Shown one piece after another: positions 33,802 to 43,583 of a stretch of 64,000 nt of DNA. Each line of letters begins with the position of its first letter. Within the stretch, counting starts at the first letter, position 1. The notes beneath the pieces are model-generated. The model made no database searches. It was not told the DNA's origin and was given only the letters and a program-made list of their open reading frames with translations. The DNA lies in contig CANLSF010000003.1 of assembly GCA_947493695.1 (NCBI GenBank), positions 620,001 to 684,000 on the forward strand, given 5' to 3'. A program made the position numbers and the translations under genes. This DNA is from an uncultured Kiloniellaceae bacterium (GTDB lineage: Bacteria; Pseudomonadota; Alphaproteobacteria; Kiloniellales; Kiloniellaceae).

Positions 33802-35733
33802 TCAGTCCTTCCAGAGATTGTTCGCCGCGTATTTCAAAACGATCTCGGCAGAAAACTCGTTGTAGCCGCGATCCAGCAGGTTCTTCACAAGCGCATCGTA
33901 TTTTTCTCCCTGCTCTTCGTCACGGGTCCGGGCCTTGGTGATAATACGGCTGATCTCGCGCACTGAGCTGGTGAGTTTCTTCTCAATCGCTTCCTTGAGT
34001 GGCTCATAGCTGTTGAAGCTGATCTTCTCGTTCCGTCGGCTGGCCGCCCAGAGGTAGGCGATAACCTCCTGCCGGAAACCGTCCGCAGCCGCACCGACAA
34101 TCGCGATCTGCTCCTCAATTGACTGCAGGAACGCCATGTCGGGCTCAAGCTCTTCGCGGGTATTCTGATCCTTAATCGAGGTTTTGGTCACATAGGCTTC
34201 GGCGTGATCCAGATAGTTCTGGAAGAGAGAATCAGCCTGCTCCTCGTAGGCGAAGACAAAGGCACGGGTGATCTCTTTCTCGAGGATCTCGAGATAGGCC
34301 TTGTGGATCGTGTCCTGCAGGAATTCCAGATAGCGTTTGCGGGTGTCATCCGGAAAATCTGCTTCCTTGACCATATTGATCAGGGCCTCGCGGACGTGGA
34401 TCGGCGTCAGACCTTCCGCGCTTTCGGACAGGGCGTTATCCACCGCCTTCATGATGAAGCGCGGCGAGATGCCGTTCATGCCTTCGAATGGCGCTTCCTC
34501 GCGCAGTTCCTCGATGTCGACCTTTTTAGCCCGCCCCTTCTCGACGATCTTTTCACCGTCGTAGATCTTGAGCTTGGTCATGAGGTCGCATTTGTTCGAA
34601 GGCTGCAGCCGTGACAGGATCGCGAACATCGAGGTGATCTCGAGGGTGTGCGGTGCAATATGAGCGCGGAAACCGGAGGACCTGAGCATCTTCTCGATGA
34701 TCTTCACTTCCTCGGTCAAGCGCATGTTGTAAGGCACCTTGACCGTCACGATCCGATCCAGGATCGCCTCGTTGGTAGGATCGGCCTTGAAACGCTGCCA
34801 TTCGGCTTCGTTGGAATGGGCGACAATCGCGGTATCGACATAAACCGTGCCGTGACGTCCGGGCGCGGGCACGAATTTTTCCTGCGTCGCGGTAATAATG
34901 GTGTGCAGGTATTCCGTTTCGTTCTTGAAGACCTCGATAAATTCGACCATACCGCGGTTGCCCACGTTAAAAGCACCGTTGAGATCCAGAACCCGTGGAT
35001 CGCCCTCGGAAAAGCGGTCGAGCTTTGAGATGTCTTCGGAGCCGATCAGAACGGAGGTATCCTGATTGTTCGGGTCGACCGGAGGCACAATCGCCATGCC
35101 CCGACGTGCAGCCTTGGAAAAACGTAAAGTCGTAACCGGGAACTTCTCGTAGTGCCCGTCGAACTCCTCTTCGAGCCGGTATCGGCACATGGGGCAGAGT
35201 TCGCCAGTGATACTCACATCAAGCATCTTTTCGAATTCACGCCGCAAATGATTCGGAATGAGATGCAAAGGCTCTTCCTGAACAGGGCAGCCTTCAATCG
35301 CGTAAAAAGGCTCCGATGCCTCAAGGCCTTTGCGCAATTTTTCCGCAAGGGAGGACTTCCCTGCGCCCACCGGCCCCATGAGATAAAGAACCTGTCGGCT
35401 CTCCTCGCCTTTCAGCGATGCGGAATGGAGATAGCGCACGATCTGTGAGATCACGCGCTCGACGCCGAAGAACTCGTCTTTGAAAAATTTATGCAGTTTG
35501 GGCGGATCATCGCCGAACAGCCGCTTGATCTTCGGATCGTCGCCGTTTGAGAGCAATTCAGTGCCGTCTTTGGTCACCGCGTCATAGAGCCTGGCGTGTG
35601 CCAACTTGCACAGGGACGGATCGGCTTTGATGATTTCCAGATAGTCGAGGAGCGTGCCTTCGAACCGTGACTCAGCATTCACCGCACGGTCTTTTTCGAT
35701 CAGGCTCTTAAAGTCGCTCGCAGGCTTTACCAT
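33802..35733 (-). CDS. prkA: PrkA serine/threonine protein kinase (YeaG)
   Basis: A 643-residue PrkA. An AAA-type ATPase domain has the P-loop MGPVGAGKSS at about 120-128, and a Cys-rich segment GELCPMCRYRLEEEF follows; the C-terminal PrkA domain runs from about 400. Such proteins are stress kinases or AAA proteases in different bacteria. The frame continues to 35778, but the ATG at 35733 begins the normal family N-terminus (MVKPASDFKSLIEKD). It leads the operon with yeaH and spoVR. Confidence 0.95.
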   Translation of the reverse strand: MVKPASDFKSLIEKDRAVNAESRFEGTLLDYLEIIKADPSLCKLAHARLYDAVTKDGTELLSNGDDPKIKRLFGDDPPKLHKFFKDEFFGVERVISQIVRYLHSASLKGEESRQVLYLMGPVGAGKSSLAEKLRKGLEASEPFYAIEGCPVQEEPLHLIPNHLRREFEKMLDVSITGELCPMCRYRLEEEFDGHYEKFPVTTLRFSKAARRGMAIVPPVDPNNQDTSVLIGSEDISKLDRFSEGDPRVLDLNGAFNVGNRGMVEFIEVFKNETEYLHTIITATQEKFVPAPGRHGTVYVDTAIVAHSNEAEWQRFKADPTNEAILDRIVTVKVPYNMRLTEEVKIIEKMLRSSGFRAHIAPHTLEITSMFAILSRLQPSNKCDLMTKLKIYDGEKIVEKGRAKKVDIEELREEAPFEGMNGISPRFIMKAVDNALSESAEGLTPIHVREALINMVKEADFPDDTRKRYLEFLQDTIHKAYLEILEKEITRAFVFAYEEQADSLFQNYLDHAEAYVTKTSIKDQNTREELEPDMAFLQSIEEQIAIVGAAADGFRQEVIAYLWAASRRNEKISFNSYEPLKEAIEKKLTSSVREISRIITKARTRDEEQGEKYDALVKNLLDRGYNEFSAEIVLKYAANNLWKD

Positions 35734-36534
35734 AGTTGAACCTCTTTCGCTTTGGGTGGCGGAAAGGCGTCCCGCCAACCTGGCAGGTGGTACTCAACTT
35801 TTCTCTGCGTCTACTATGAGATTTGGACACCAAAGATGGCGAAATCAAGATCTTATCATTCACATCGGCGTCAAAATCTCGGCCGGGTCGTGATCGAAAA
35901 GGTCGAATTACAGGTAATCTATTAGACCGCAAGAAACGACGATGCGTTACCTTTTACGACCGCGTCGCGGGGCATTCACCCGCGAGATCCGAGAGCAGAT
36001 TCAGCTAACGGATTCACAACCTGAACTGACGGTTATTTTGTCTGCAAATTAATTAAAATTGTATGTATTTTTGAATTTCCCGTCAGATCGCATTGGGTAA
36101 AAGCACAAGACACAAGGTTTTCCGGGGATCAGAGATGCATTTCCGCAACAGTTTTTTTTAACTTCACGCCAAATGGGAAACCGCAGCCCGGAGTCGCAAA
36201 ACTGAGACACCTGCGTCCGTCAAATTCACTCACGTGGAATTGTCTTATGGAAACAGCGTCCCACATTTGCTGCGAGGCCATCGTTTGGAGCAGTTGCTGA
36301 GAACCCCAAAAGTTAAAATTTCACCATAAGCAAGTTGACCTCTCCGGCCTCAGGCACGAGACTTTAGCTTCTGAACCTTGCGTTCAATGTGAAACATAAG
36401 ACTTTCATCTCATGTCGAGGCCAACACCTGACATGCTATGAAGGGAATAAAGCGGATAACCCAACTCGCCAGGTCAATGGATCTGGCGAACATAAGTTGG
36501 GACTCCCGAACAGTGGATATGACAGGAGGAAAAC
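35734..36534. promoter_or_regulatory. 800-bp divergent control region, prkA / coxS
   Basis: No gene is convincing here. The region is AT-richer than its flanks and must hold the prkA operon promoter (leftward) and the coxSLM promoter (rightward). GACAGGAGGAAAAC just before 36535 supplies the coxS ribosome site. I could not assign promoter boxes with confidence; its length leaves room for an activator site or a small RNA. Confidence 0.4.
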
Positions 36535-37002
36535 ATGCCCAACGTCTCAATGACGGTCAACGGTAAGGCGGTGTCGGCTGAGGTGGAGCCACGCACACTG
36601 CTGGTGCAGTTTCTCAGAGAGAAGCTCTCCCTGACCGGTACCCATGTCGGCTGCGATACCAGCCAGTGTGGCGCCTGCGTCGTACATGTCGATGGCAAGA
36701 GTGTAAAAGCCTGCACAACGCTTGCCCTACAGCACGAAGGTGCGGATGTAACGACGATCGAAGGTCTGGCACAGAACGGCGAACTGCATCCCATGCAGGC
36801 TGCCTTCAAGGAACATCACGGTCTGCAATGCGGCTTTTGTACGCCTGGCATGGTGATGAGCGCCATTGATCTGGTCAATACGCACCCTAATCCCGATGAA
36901 CAGACCATCCGCGAAGGCCTTGAAGGCAACATCTGCCGCTGCACCGGCTACCAGAATATCGTCAAAGCGGTAAAAGCCGCATCTGACAACATGGGGGGTT
37001 GA
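36535..37002 (+). CDS. coxS: Form II CO dehydrogenase-type small (2x2Fe-2S) subunit
   Basis: A 155-residue iron-sulfur subunit of a molybdenum hydroxylase. The plant-type cluster site is C40-C45-C48-C60 ([13 protein letters not shown]...C) and the second cluster uses C99/C102 and C134/C136 ([18 protein letters not shown]). It passes electrons from the molybdenum centre to FAD. AGGAGG precedes the ATG closely. It is first in the order S-L-M, whereas classical form I clusters read M-S-L. Confidence 0.94.
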   Translation: MPNVSMTVNGKAVSAEVEPRTLLVQFLREKLSLTGTHVGCDTSQCGACVVHVDGKSVKACTTLALQHEGADVTTIEGLAQNGELHPMQAAFKEHHGLQCGFCTPGMVMSAIDLVNTHPNPDEQTIREGLEGNICRCTGYQNIVKAVKAASDNMGG

Positions 37003-37004
37003 GT

Positions 37005-39371
37005 ATGTCGAGCGAAACCGGAATTGGCGCGTCCGTACGGCGCAAGGAAGATAAGCGTTTTCTCACCGGCAAGGGCCGCTATCTCGATGACATCAACCGC
37101 CCGGGGCAGGCCTACGGCGTATTCCTCCGTTCGCCGCACGCCTTCGCCAAGATTAAATCCATCGATATCGCCGAGGCCAGCAAGGCCCCGGGCGTTGTGG
37201 CAATCTACACCGGCTCGGATCTTGCGGACGACGGCGTCGGCGGCTTGATTTGCGGTTGGGGTATCACCTCGAAAGATGGCGAGCCGCACAAAGCGCCAGC
37301 GCATCCGGCCATTGCGGTCGACACCGTCCGTCATGTCGGCGATCAGGTCGCCTTCGTCATTGCGGACTCCGTCGCACAGGCCAAGGATGCTGCCGAACTC
37401 ATCGAAGTCGACTACGACGAGCTGACCCCGGTGGTCAGCGGCGCTGACGCACTGGCTTCAGGTGCGGCGCAGGTTCACGACGATGTTCCCGGCAATCTCT
37501 GCTATGACTGGGAACTGGGCGATGAGGCTGCGGTCGACGCCGCTTTTTCCTCGGCGGCTCATGTCACCAAGCTGGACATCTATAACAATCGACTTGTCCC
37601 CAACGCCATGGAGCCGCGCGCGGCCATTGGCGACTTTGACGCCGGGACCGACGAGATTATCCTCTACACCACAAGTCAGAACCCGCACGTCGCACGTCTG
37701 GTTCTCTCGGCTTTCGTCGGAATTGCACCGGAGCACAAGCTTCGTGTGATTGCCCCTGATGTCGGTGGCGGTTTCGGCTCCAAGATCTTTATCTACGCCG
37801 AGGAAACCGTCTGCGCCTGGGCAGCACGTAAAATAAACCGCGCCGTCAAATGGACCGCTGAACGCTCAGAGTCCTTCCTGACGGATGCACATGGCCGCGA
37901 TCACCACACCACGGCCGAGCTGGCAATGGATGCCAACGGCAAATTCCTTGGCCTGCGGGTTAACACCATCGCCAATATGGGTGCCTATCTCTCGACCTTT
38001 GCGACTTCGGTGCCTAGCTATCTCTATGCAACGCTGCTTGCCGGGCAATACACCACACCGGCGATCTACGCGAACGTCAAAGCGGTCTTTACAAACACCG
38101 CGCCGGTCGATGCCTACCGCGGTGCCGGTCGGCCCGAAGCCACCTATGTGATTGAACGCATTGTGGAACGGGCAGCCAGGGATCTTGGTATGTCGCCGGT
38201 CGAGCTGCGCAAGCGCAACTTCATCGCCCCCGACGCCTATCCCTACGAGACACCGGTCATCATGACCTACGATTCCGGCAACTACCCCCTCAATATGGAT
38301 ACAGCCCTGAAGCTGATCGACTATGACGGCTATGCAGCCCGCAAGGCGGATTCTGAAAGTCGCGGTAAAAAACGTGGTATCGGTTTCTCGTCCTTCATCG
38401 AAGCCTGTGGCATCGCGCCTTCGGCGGCGGTGGGCTCGCTGGGCGCCGGTGTCGGTCTCTGGGAGTCGGCGCAGGTCCGCTTCAATCCGACCGGTAGTGT
38501 GACCGTCTTCACAGGCAGTCATTCGCACGGTCAGGGTCATGAGACGACCTTTGCCCAGCTTATCACCGAGCATCTGGGCGTGCCGATCGAGAATGTCGAA
38601 ATCTCGCACGGCGATACCGGCAAGGTGCCGTTCGGCATGGGAACCTATGGCTCCCGTTCGCTCGCCGTCGGTGGCTCGGCCATCATGCGGGCGGTCGATA
38701 AGATTGTCGAAAAAGGCAAGAAAGTCGCCGCGCATCTGATGGAAGCTTCGGTCGAAGACATTGAGCATGCCCACGGCGTTTTCAAGGTGGCCGGGACCGA
38801 CAAGCAGGTGACCATGGCGGAAGTCGCCTTTGCAGCCTACGTGCCGCACAACTATCCACCGGATCTCGAACCCGGGATGGATGAAACTGCGTTCTACGAT
38901 CCGACCAACTTCACCTTCCCGGCCGGAACACATATCGCCGAGGTGGAGATCGATCCGGATACGGGCGTGGTCGAGGTTCTCGACTGGGCAGCCTCAGACG
39001 ACTTTGGCAACGTCATCAATCCGATGATCGTCGAAGGCCAGATCCATGGCGGCGTGGCACAGGGTATCGGTCAGGCCTTGCTGGAAAACGCGGTTTACGA
39101 CACGGAGACCGGTCAGCTCCTGAGTGGCTCCTACATGGACTACACCATGCCGAGAGCCGATGACTTCCCGAGCCTCAAGATCGAAACCACCAACACCCCC
39201 TGCCCCGGCAATCCGCTTGGTGTGAAGGGCTGCGGTGAAGCCGGTGCCATTGCTGCGCCTGCGGCTCTCATGAATGCCATCACCGATGCTCTGGGTGTCG
39301 AGATCGATATGCCGGCGACCCGTGAAAAAGTCTGGCATGCGGCGCAGTCCGTACAACAGGCAGCCGAGTAA
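37005..39371 (+). CDS. coxL: Form II CO dehydrogenase-type molybdopterin subunit
   Basis: A 788-residue large subunit of the xanthine oxidase superfamily. The active-site loop reads AYRGAGR at residues 370-376, the signature of form II CoxL, not the AYRCSFR of true CO oxidisers, so the S-selanyl Cys/Cu site is absent. The molybdenum-side Glu is in [12 protein letters not shown] near the C-terminus, and FGSKIF and GGGFG cofactor loops are present. Physiological substrate of form II enzymes is uncertain (aldehydes, purines or other heterocycles are possible). The ATG at 37005 follows a GGGGGG stretch and lies 2 bp after the coxS stop. Confidence 0.93.
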   Translation: MSSETGIGASVRRKEDKRFLTGKGRYLDDINRPGQAYGVFLRSPHAFAKIKSIDIAEASKAPGVVAIYTGSDLADDGVGGLICGWGITSKDGEPHKAPAHPAIAVDTVRHVGDQVAFVIADSVAQAKDAAELIEVDYDELTPVVSGADALASGAAQVHDDVPGNLCYDWELGDEAAVDAAFSSAAHVTKLDIYNNRLVPNAMEPRAAIGDFDAGTDEIILYTTSQNPHVARLVLSAFVGIAPEHKLRVIAPDVGGGFGSKIFIYAEETVCAWAARKINRAVKWTAERSESFLTDAHGRDHHTTAELAMDANGKFLGLRVNTIANMGAYLSTFATSVPSYLYATLLAGQYTTPAIYANVKAVFTNTAPVDAYRGAGRPEATYVIERIVERAARDLGMSPVELRKRNFIAPDAYPYETPVIMTYDSGNYPLNMDTALKLIDYDGYAARKADSESRGKKRGIGFSSFIEACGIAPSAAVGSLGAGVGLWESAQVRFNPTGSVTVFTGSHSHGQGHETTFAQLITEHLGVPIENVEISHGDTGKVPFGMGTYGSRSLAVGGSAIMRAVDKIVEKGKKVAAHLMEASVEDIEHAHGVFKVAGTDKQVTMAEVAFAAYVPHNYPPDLEPGMDETAFYDPTNFTFPAGTHIAEVEIDPDTGVVEVLDWAASDDFGNVINPMIVEGQIHGGVAQGIGQALLENAVYDTETGQLLSGSYMDYTMPRADDFPSLKIETTNTPCPGNPLGVKGCGEAGAIAAPAALMNAITDALGVEIDMPATREKVWHAAQSVQQAAE

Positions 39372-39384
39372 GGAGGAAAAAAGA

Positions 39385-40176
39385 ATGTACGATTTTAATT
39401 ATCATCGTCCTGGCTCGGTGGACGAGGCTGTTGGGCTCATCAATGAAGATGCCAAGATCCTCGCCGGTGGACAGTCGCTTCTGCCAACCATGAAGCTGCG
39501 GCTGGCACAACCTTCCGACGTCATCGACCTGGGGGCCATTCCAGGCCTTTCGGATATCTCGGTCGATGGATCCTCGGTGACGATCGGCGCCACGGCAACA
39601 CACGCCTCCGTCGCGGCGTCGGGTGCCGTCGCCGGAGCTATCCCGGCGCTTGCAGATCTGGCATCCGGGATTGGCGACACCCAGGTCCGCAACGTCGGCA
39701 CCATGGGCGGATCGGTCGCGAACGCGGACCCGGCGGCAGACTACCCGGCTGCCGTGGTCGGTCTGGGAGCAACGGTCCACACCAACAGCCGAAGCATTGC
39801 CGCGGATGATTTCTTCACCGGAATCTTCGAGACAGCGCTGGAAGAAAACGAGATCCTCACCAAGGTCAGTTTCCCCGTCCCGGAAGCAGCCGCCTACGTG
39901 AAGTTCGCAAACCCGGCATCCCGCTATGCAATTGTCGGCGTTTTCGTCGCCAAAACAGCTGACGGTGTACGGGTTGCGGTGACCGGTGCGGGAGGAAGTG
40001 TTTTCCGGGCGAGCGCCATGGAGGCGGCTCTGAATGCCAACTTCTCGGCGTCGGCGCTGGACGGCATTGCGGTTGCGTCCGATGATCTGAACAGCGATCT
40101 GCATGCTTCTGCCGAATACCGGGCGCATTTGGTTGCCGTGATGGCAAAACGCGCGGTTCAGGCCGCTGGTGGCTGA
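39385..40176 (+). CDS. coxM: Form II CO dehydrogenase-type FAD subunit
   Basis: A 263-residue medium subunit. FAD-binding motifs are ILAGGQSLLPTMKLR near residue 24 and GTMGGSVANADPAADYPAA near 108. It relays electrons from the small subunit to the respiratory chain. A strong AGGAGG lies 8 nt before the ATG at 39385; an open frame reaching back to 39274 lies inside coxL and is not used. An intrinsic terminator follows 22 bp after the stop. Confidence 0.93.
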   Translation: MYDFNYHRPGSVDEAVGLINEDAKILAGGQSLLPTMKLRLAQPSDVIDLGAIPGLSDISVDGSSVTIGATATHASVAASGAVAGAIPALADLASGIGDTQVRNVGTMGGSVANADPAADYPAAVVGLGATVHTNSRSIAADDFFTGIFETALEENEILTKVSFPVPEAAAYVKFANPASRYAIVGVFVAKTADGVRVAVTGAGGSVFRASAMEAALNANFSASALDGIAVASDDLNSDLHASAEYRAHLVAVMAKRAVQAAGG

Positions 40177-40197
40177 TCAGCCCGCATAGGCTAAGAT

Positions 40198-40233
40198 ACA
40201 AGGGGAGGCAGGCTTGTCTCCCCTTGTTCTTTT
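40198..40233 (+). terminator. Intrinsic terminator between coxM and coxD
   Basis: ACAAGGGGAG (40198-40207) pairs perfectly with CTCCCCTTGT (40218-40227) around a 10-nt loop, followed by TCTTTT. It would end or reduce transcription after the structural genes, so the maturation genes may be made at lower level or from their own promoter in the next 70 bp. Confidence 0.85.
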
Positions 40234-40302
40234 GAACGTTCTTTTCGGCACATTGGCTTTCCGCGACCGGGAGCCCTCATTCAGTTAGGTACGCAGCGTT
40301 TT

Positions 40303-41226
40303 ATGGCCACGACCATTCCCTCATCAATCGATCAGGTTGCCGAACTTCTGGGGCAGGCCGATTACGTTGCCGACCGCAGCCTCGCAACTGTGCTTTTTCT
40401 CAGCCTCAAAATGGGCCGCCCTCTCTTCCTTGAAGGCGAAGCGGGCGTCGGCAAGACCGAGATCGCAAAGGTACTTGCAACGACCCTCGACCGGCCTCTT
40501 GTACGCCTGCAGTGTTATGAAGGCCTGGACGTCGGATCTGCGGTTTACGAATGGAACTACGCCCGACAGATGATCGAAATCCGCCTGGCGGAAGCGACAG
40601 GCGGCGCTGATCGTCAGCAACTGGGCAAAGACATCTTCTCTCAGGATTTCTTGGTCAAGCGTCCCCTGATGACGGCCCTGGAGCCCTCACCGCGCGGCGC
40701 ACCCGTCCTGCTGATCGACGAACTGGACCGAACCGATGAACCCTTCGAGGCCTATCTGCTCGAAGTGCTGTCGGACTTTCAGATCACAATCCCCGAAATC
40801 GGCACAATCAAGGCTGAAGAGCCACCAATCGTCATCGTGACCTCGAACCGGACCCGGGAAATCCACGATGCCTTGAAGCGCCGCTGCCTGTACCACTGGG
40901 TCGATTATCCCGATGCCGAGCGCGAGCTAGCGATCCTGCGCCTGAAAGTCCCGGGCGCCGACAAACGGCTGAGCCAGGAGATCGTCAGCTTTATCCAAAA
41001 GCTGCGCAAGGACGCCGAGCTCTTCAAGCTGCCGGGCATCGCCGAGACCATCGACTGGACCCAGGCCCTGACCCAGCTTGACGTCATGTCGCTCGACCCG
41101 GGGGTGATCAACGATACCCTCGGAGTCCTGCTGAAGTACCAGGACGACATTTCGAAAATCCAGGGTTCCGAGGCGGCAAGCCTGCTGGATGAGGTTCAGA
41201 CCGAAATGGCTGCGGCACCAAAATGA
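40303..41226 (+). CDS. coxD: MoxR-family AAA ATPase (CoxD-like)
   Basis: A 307-residue AAA+ chaperone. Walker A GEAGVGKTE is at 45-53 and Walker B VLLIDELDRTDEPFEAYLLE follows near 130. In CO dehydrogenase clusters CoxD acts with CoxE in maturation of the active site or enzyme assembly. Its stop overlaps the coxE start (ATGA), starting a chain of overlaps through the maturation genes. Confidence 0.93.
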   Translation: MATTIPSSIDQVAELLGQADYVADRSLATVLFLSLKMGRPLFLEGEAGVGKTEIAKVLATTLDRPLVRLQCYEGLDVGSAVYEWNYARQMIEIRLAEATGGADRQQLGKDIFSQDFLVKRPLMTALEPSPRGAPVLLIDELDRTDEPFEAYLLEVLSDFQITIPEIGTIKAEEPPIVIVTSNRTREIHDALKRRCLYHWVDYPDAERELAILRLKVPGADKRLSQEIVSFIQKLRKDAELFKLPGIAETIDWTQALTQLDVMSLDPGVINDTLGVLLKYQDDISKIQGSEAASLLDEVQTEMAAAPK

Positions 41227-42494
41227 CCGGCGGCAGCGACATAGGACTCGATGGTTCGATCGCTGAACGCGACGGCGGCAAATTCGCGGAAAACATCATG
41301 CACTTTGCCCGCGTCCTTCGGCGTGCGGGACTGCCGGTTGGTCCCGGCAAGGTGGTCGAGGCCATTCGTGCGGTTGAGACCGCTGGCCTGAAACGACGGG
41401 ACGACTTCTACTGGACCCTGCATGCGGTCTTCGTGAACCGTCGCGATCAGCGTGAACTCTTCGATCAGACCTTCCATATCTTCTGGCGCAACCCTGAACT
41501 GCTGGAAAAGATGATGTCGATGATGCTGCCGACCACCTTTCTGGAGGATGGTCCGGAGCAGGAACGCGAAAAAGCCAGCCGCCGGGTCTCGGACGCCATG
41601 GCGCCGGAGAGCGAGAGCATGCCCTCGTCCAGGGGCGAGGAAGAAGGCGAAACCATCGAGATCGATGCGACCCTGACCTATTCCGACGAAGAACATCTGC
41701 GACATCAGGATTTTGAATCCATGTCATCCGAAGAAGTGGCCCTGGCCAAGAAAGCCATCGCAAAACTGCGTCTTCCCATCGTCGCGGTTCCGACACGCCG
41801 CTTCAAACCCAGCGCACGTGGCCAGAAGATCGACATGCGGCGCAGCCTGCGGGCGTCCCTGCGCTCGGGTGGTGACAGCATACCGCTGCGTCGCAAGGCA
41901 AGGATAGAACGGCATCCGCCGCTGGTGGTTCTCTGCGACATCTCAGGATCCATGAGCCAATACAGCCGGATGTTTCTGCACTTCCTCCATGCCATCACCA
42001 ACGACCGCGACCGGGTTCATACCTTTCTCTTCGGGACCCGCCTGACCAACGTGACGCGCTATTTGCGCACGCGCGACGTCGACGTGGCCCTGGAAAAGAT
42101 CGGCGAGAATGTCGATGACTGGTCCGGCGGCACACGGATCGGACAGACCCTTGCTGAGTTCAACGTCAACTGGTCACGCCGGGTTCTGGGCCAGGGTGCC
42201 ATGGTCCTATTCATCTCGGACGGGCTCGACCGAGACGCGGGAAGCGGCCTCAGTGAGGAGATGGAACGACTGCATAAATCCTGCAGACGCCTTATCTGGC
42301 TAAATCCCCTCTTGCGCTACGAGGGTTTCGAGCCAAAATCCAAAGGCATCCGGGCGATCCTTCCTCACGTCGATGATTTTCGCTCGGTTCACAGCCTGAA
42401 CAGCCTTGAGGAACTGGCAAGCATCCTCAGTCAGCCGCCAAAGCGCGTTCAGGAAGGCCATTTTTACAAAACCGAAGGGAATGCTGCCGCATGA
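41223..42494 (+). CDS. coxE: VWA-domain protein, CoxE family
   Basis: A 423-residue CoxE-type protein. The C-terminal von Willebrand-A domain has the MIDAS motif VVLCDISGSMSQYSRM near residue 237, and the N-terminal part is helical (FARVLRRAGLPVGPGKVVEA). MoxR/VWA pairs work as metal-insertion or assembly chaperones. It overlaps both neighbours by 4 bp. Confidence 0.93.
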   Translation: MTGGSDIGLDGSIAERDGGKFAENIMHFARVLRRAGLPVGPGKVVEAIRAVETAGLKRRDDFYWTLHAVFVNRRDQRELFDQTFHIFWRNPELLEKMMSMMLPTTFLEDGPEQEREKASRRVSDAMAPESESMPSSRGEEEGETIEIDATLTYSDEEHLRHQDFESMSSEEVALAKKAIAKLRLPIVAVPTRRFKPSARGQKIDMRRSLRASLRSGGDSIPLRRKARIERHPPLVVLCDISGSMSQYSRMFLHFLHAITNDRDRVHTFLFGTRLTNVTRYLRTRDVDVALEKIGENVDDWSGGTRIGQTLAEFNVNWSRRVLGQGAMVLFISDGLDRDAGSGLSEEMERLHKSCRRLIWLNPLLRYEGFEPKSKGIRAILPHVDDFRSVHSLNSLEELASILSQPPKRVQEGHFYKTEGNAAA

Positions 42495-42832
42495 AAGACT
42501 CCTCCCTCGTTCAACAGGAAGAAGCCGACATCCTGCGCCAGGCCGCGGACTGGAAAGCCCAGGGCCGTGATGTCGCCATTGCAACGGTGGTTTCCACCTG
42601 GGGGTCCGCCCCCCGCCCTGCCGGCAGCCAGCTGGTCGTCGATGGCGAAATGAATATGATCGGATCGGTCAGCGGCGGCTGTGTGGAAAGCGCCGTGGTG
42701 CAGGAAGCCCTAGAAATTATGGAAACCGGCATGCCCAAACTGCTGGAATTTGGCGTCAGCAACAGCGCTGCCTGGGATGTAGGCCTCGCCTGCGGCGGCA
42801 AGATCCAGGTTTTCGTCGAGCGTTTGAATTAA
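42491..42832 (+). CDS. coxI: XdhC/CoxI family N-domain protein
   Basis: A 113-residue protein comprising only the XdhC_CoxI domain: VVSTWGSAPRPAGSQLVV and SGGCVESAVVQEALEIM, ending CGGKIQVFVERL. XdhC proteins bind and protect molybdenum cofactor and help its sulfuration. In many bacteria this domain is fused to a Rossmann domain; here that part is a separate gene 10 bp downstream. Confidence 0.9.
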   Translation: MKDSSLVQQEEADILRQAADWKAQGRDVAIATVVSTWGSAPRPAGSQLVVDGEMNMIGSVSGGCVESAVVQEALEIMETGMPKLLEFGVSNSAAWDVGLACGGKIQVFVERLN

Positions 42833-42842
42833 GGCAAGCAGG

Positions 42843-43583
42843 ATGCAGAGCGATACCCTCGGGCAGATTCAGAACGATAGAGAAGGTAAAACGCCGGTCG
42901 TGCGCGCGCTCGACCTGGAAAGCGGGGAAGAACACCTCATCCGTCCCTTTGAGGATGATTCCGGCAGCCCGCTTGTTCAAGCCGCGCGGAATGCAGCACT
43001 GGCGGACAAGAGTCAGGTCTTCGAAGCCGATGGGAAGCGTATCTTTCTGCAGGTCTTCAACCCGCCCCTGCGTATGATTGTTGTCGGTGCGGTTCATATC
43101 TCGCAAGCGCTCGTACCTATGGCCCAGATCGCAGGATACGATGTAACGGTTGTCGATCCGCGCCGCGCCTTCGGCAGTGACCTGCGGTTTCCCGGGGTTG
43201 CGCTATCAAACGACTGGCCAGACGTTGCAATAGAAGCCCTCAAACCGGATCGCCGCACAGCCATTGTGACACTGACTCACGATCCCAAGATTGACGATCC
43301 GGCCCTGAACGTGGCCTTGACCTCAACGGCCTTTTACATCGGCTCTCTGGGCAGCCGGAAAACCCATGCCGCGCGGCTCGCCCGCCTGACCACAGTGGGG
43401 TTTGACGACGACGCGCAGGCCCGCATCGATGGCCCCATCGGGCTCGCTATCGGCGCAAAGTCCCCGGCAGAAATTGCGATTTCGATTATGGCCAAGATCA
43501 CGCAGACCCTTCGTCAGACACCCAGCGAGGGCTCGCCAGTCTCGGTCGAGCAGGCCCCACCCGCCGTGAGTGCCGGTGCATGA
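42843..43583 (+). CDS. coxF: XdhC Rossmann-domain protein (CoxF-like)
   Basis: A 246-residue protein with the XdhC C-terminal Rossmann domain: MIVVGAVHISQALVPMAQIA, GYDVTVVDPRRAF, VTLTHDPKIDDPALNVAL and YIGSLGSRKTHAAR. It would cooperate with the CoxI-like protein in cofactor delivery to the hydroxylase. The first ~75 residues are less typical. Its TGA overlaps the next ATG (ATGA). Confidence 0.9.
   Translation: MQSDTLGQIQNDREGKTPVVRALDLESGEEHLIRPFEDDSGSPLVQAARNAALADKSQVFEADGKRIFLQVFNPPLRMIVVGAVHISQALVPMAQIAGYDVTVVDPRRAFGSDLRFPGVALSNDWPDVAIEALKPDRRTAIVTLTHDPKIDDPALNVALTSTAFYIGSLGSRKTHAARLARLTTVGFDDDAQARIDGPIGLAIGAKSPAEIAISIMAKITQTLRQTPSEGSPVSVEQAPPAVSAGA

Noticed and set aside
37866-38933. 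355-codon frame antisense to coxL
   Set aside because: CoxL is unmistakable on the plus strand; the antisense product has shadow composition.
36535-40176. Aerobic CO dehydrogenase (form I)
   Set aside because: The active-site loop is AYRGAGR, not AYRCSFR, so true CO oxidation should not be assumed.
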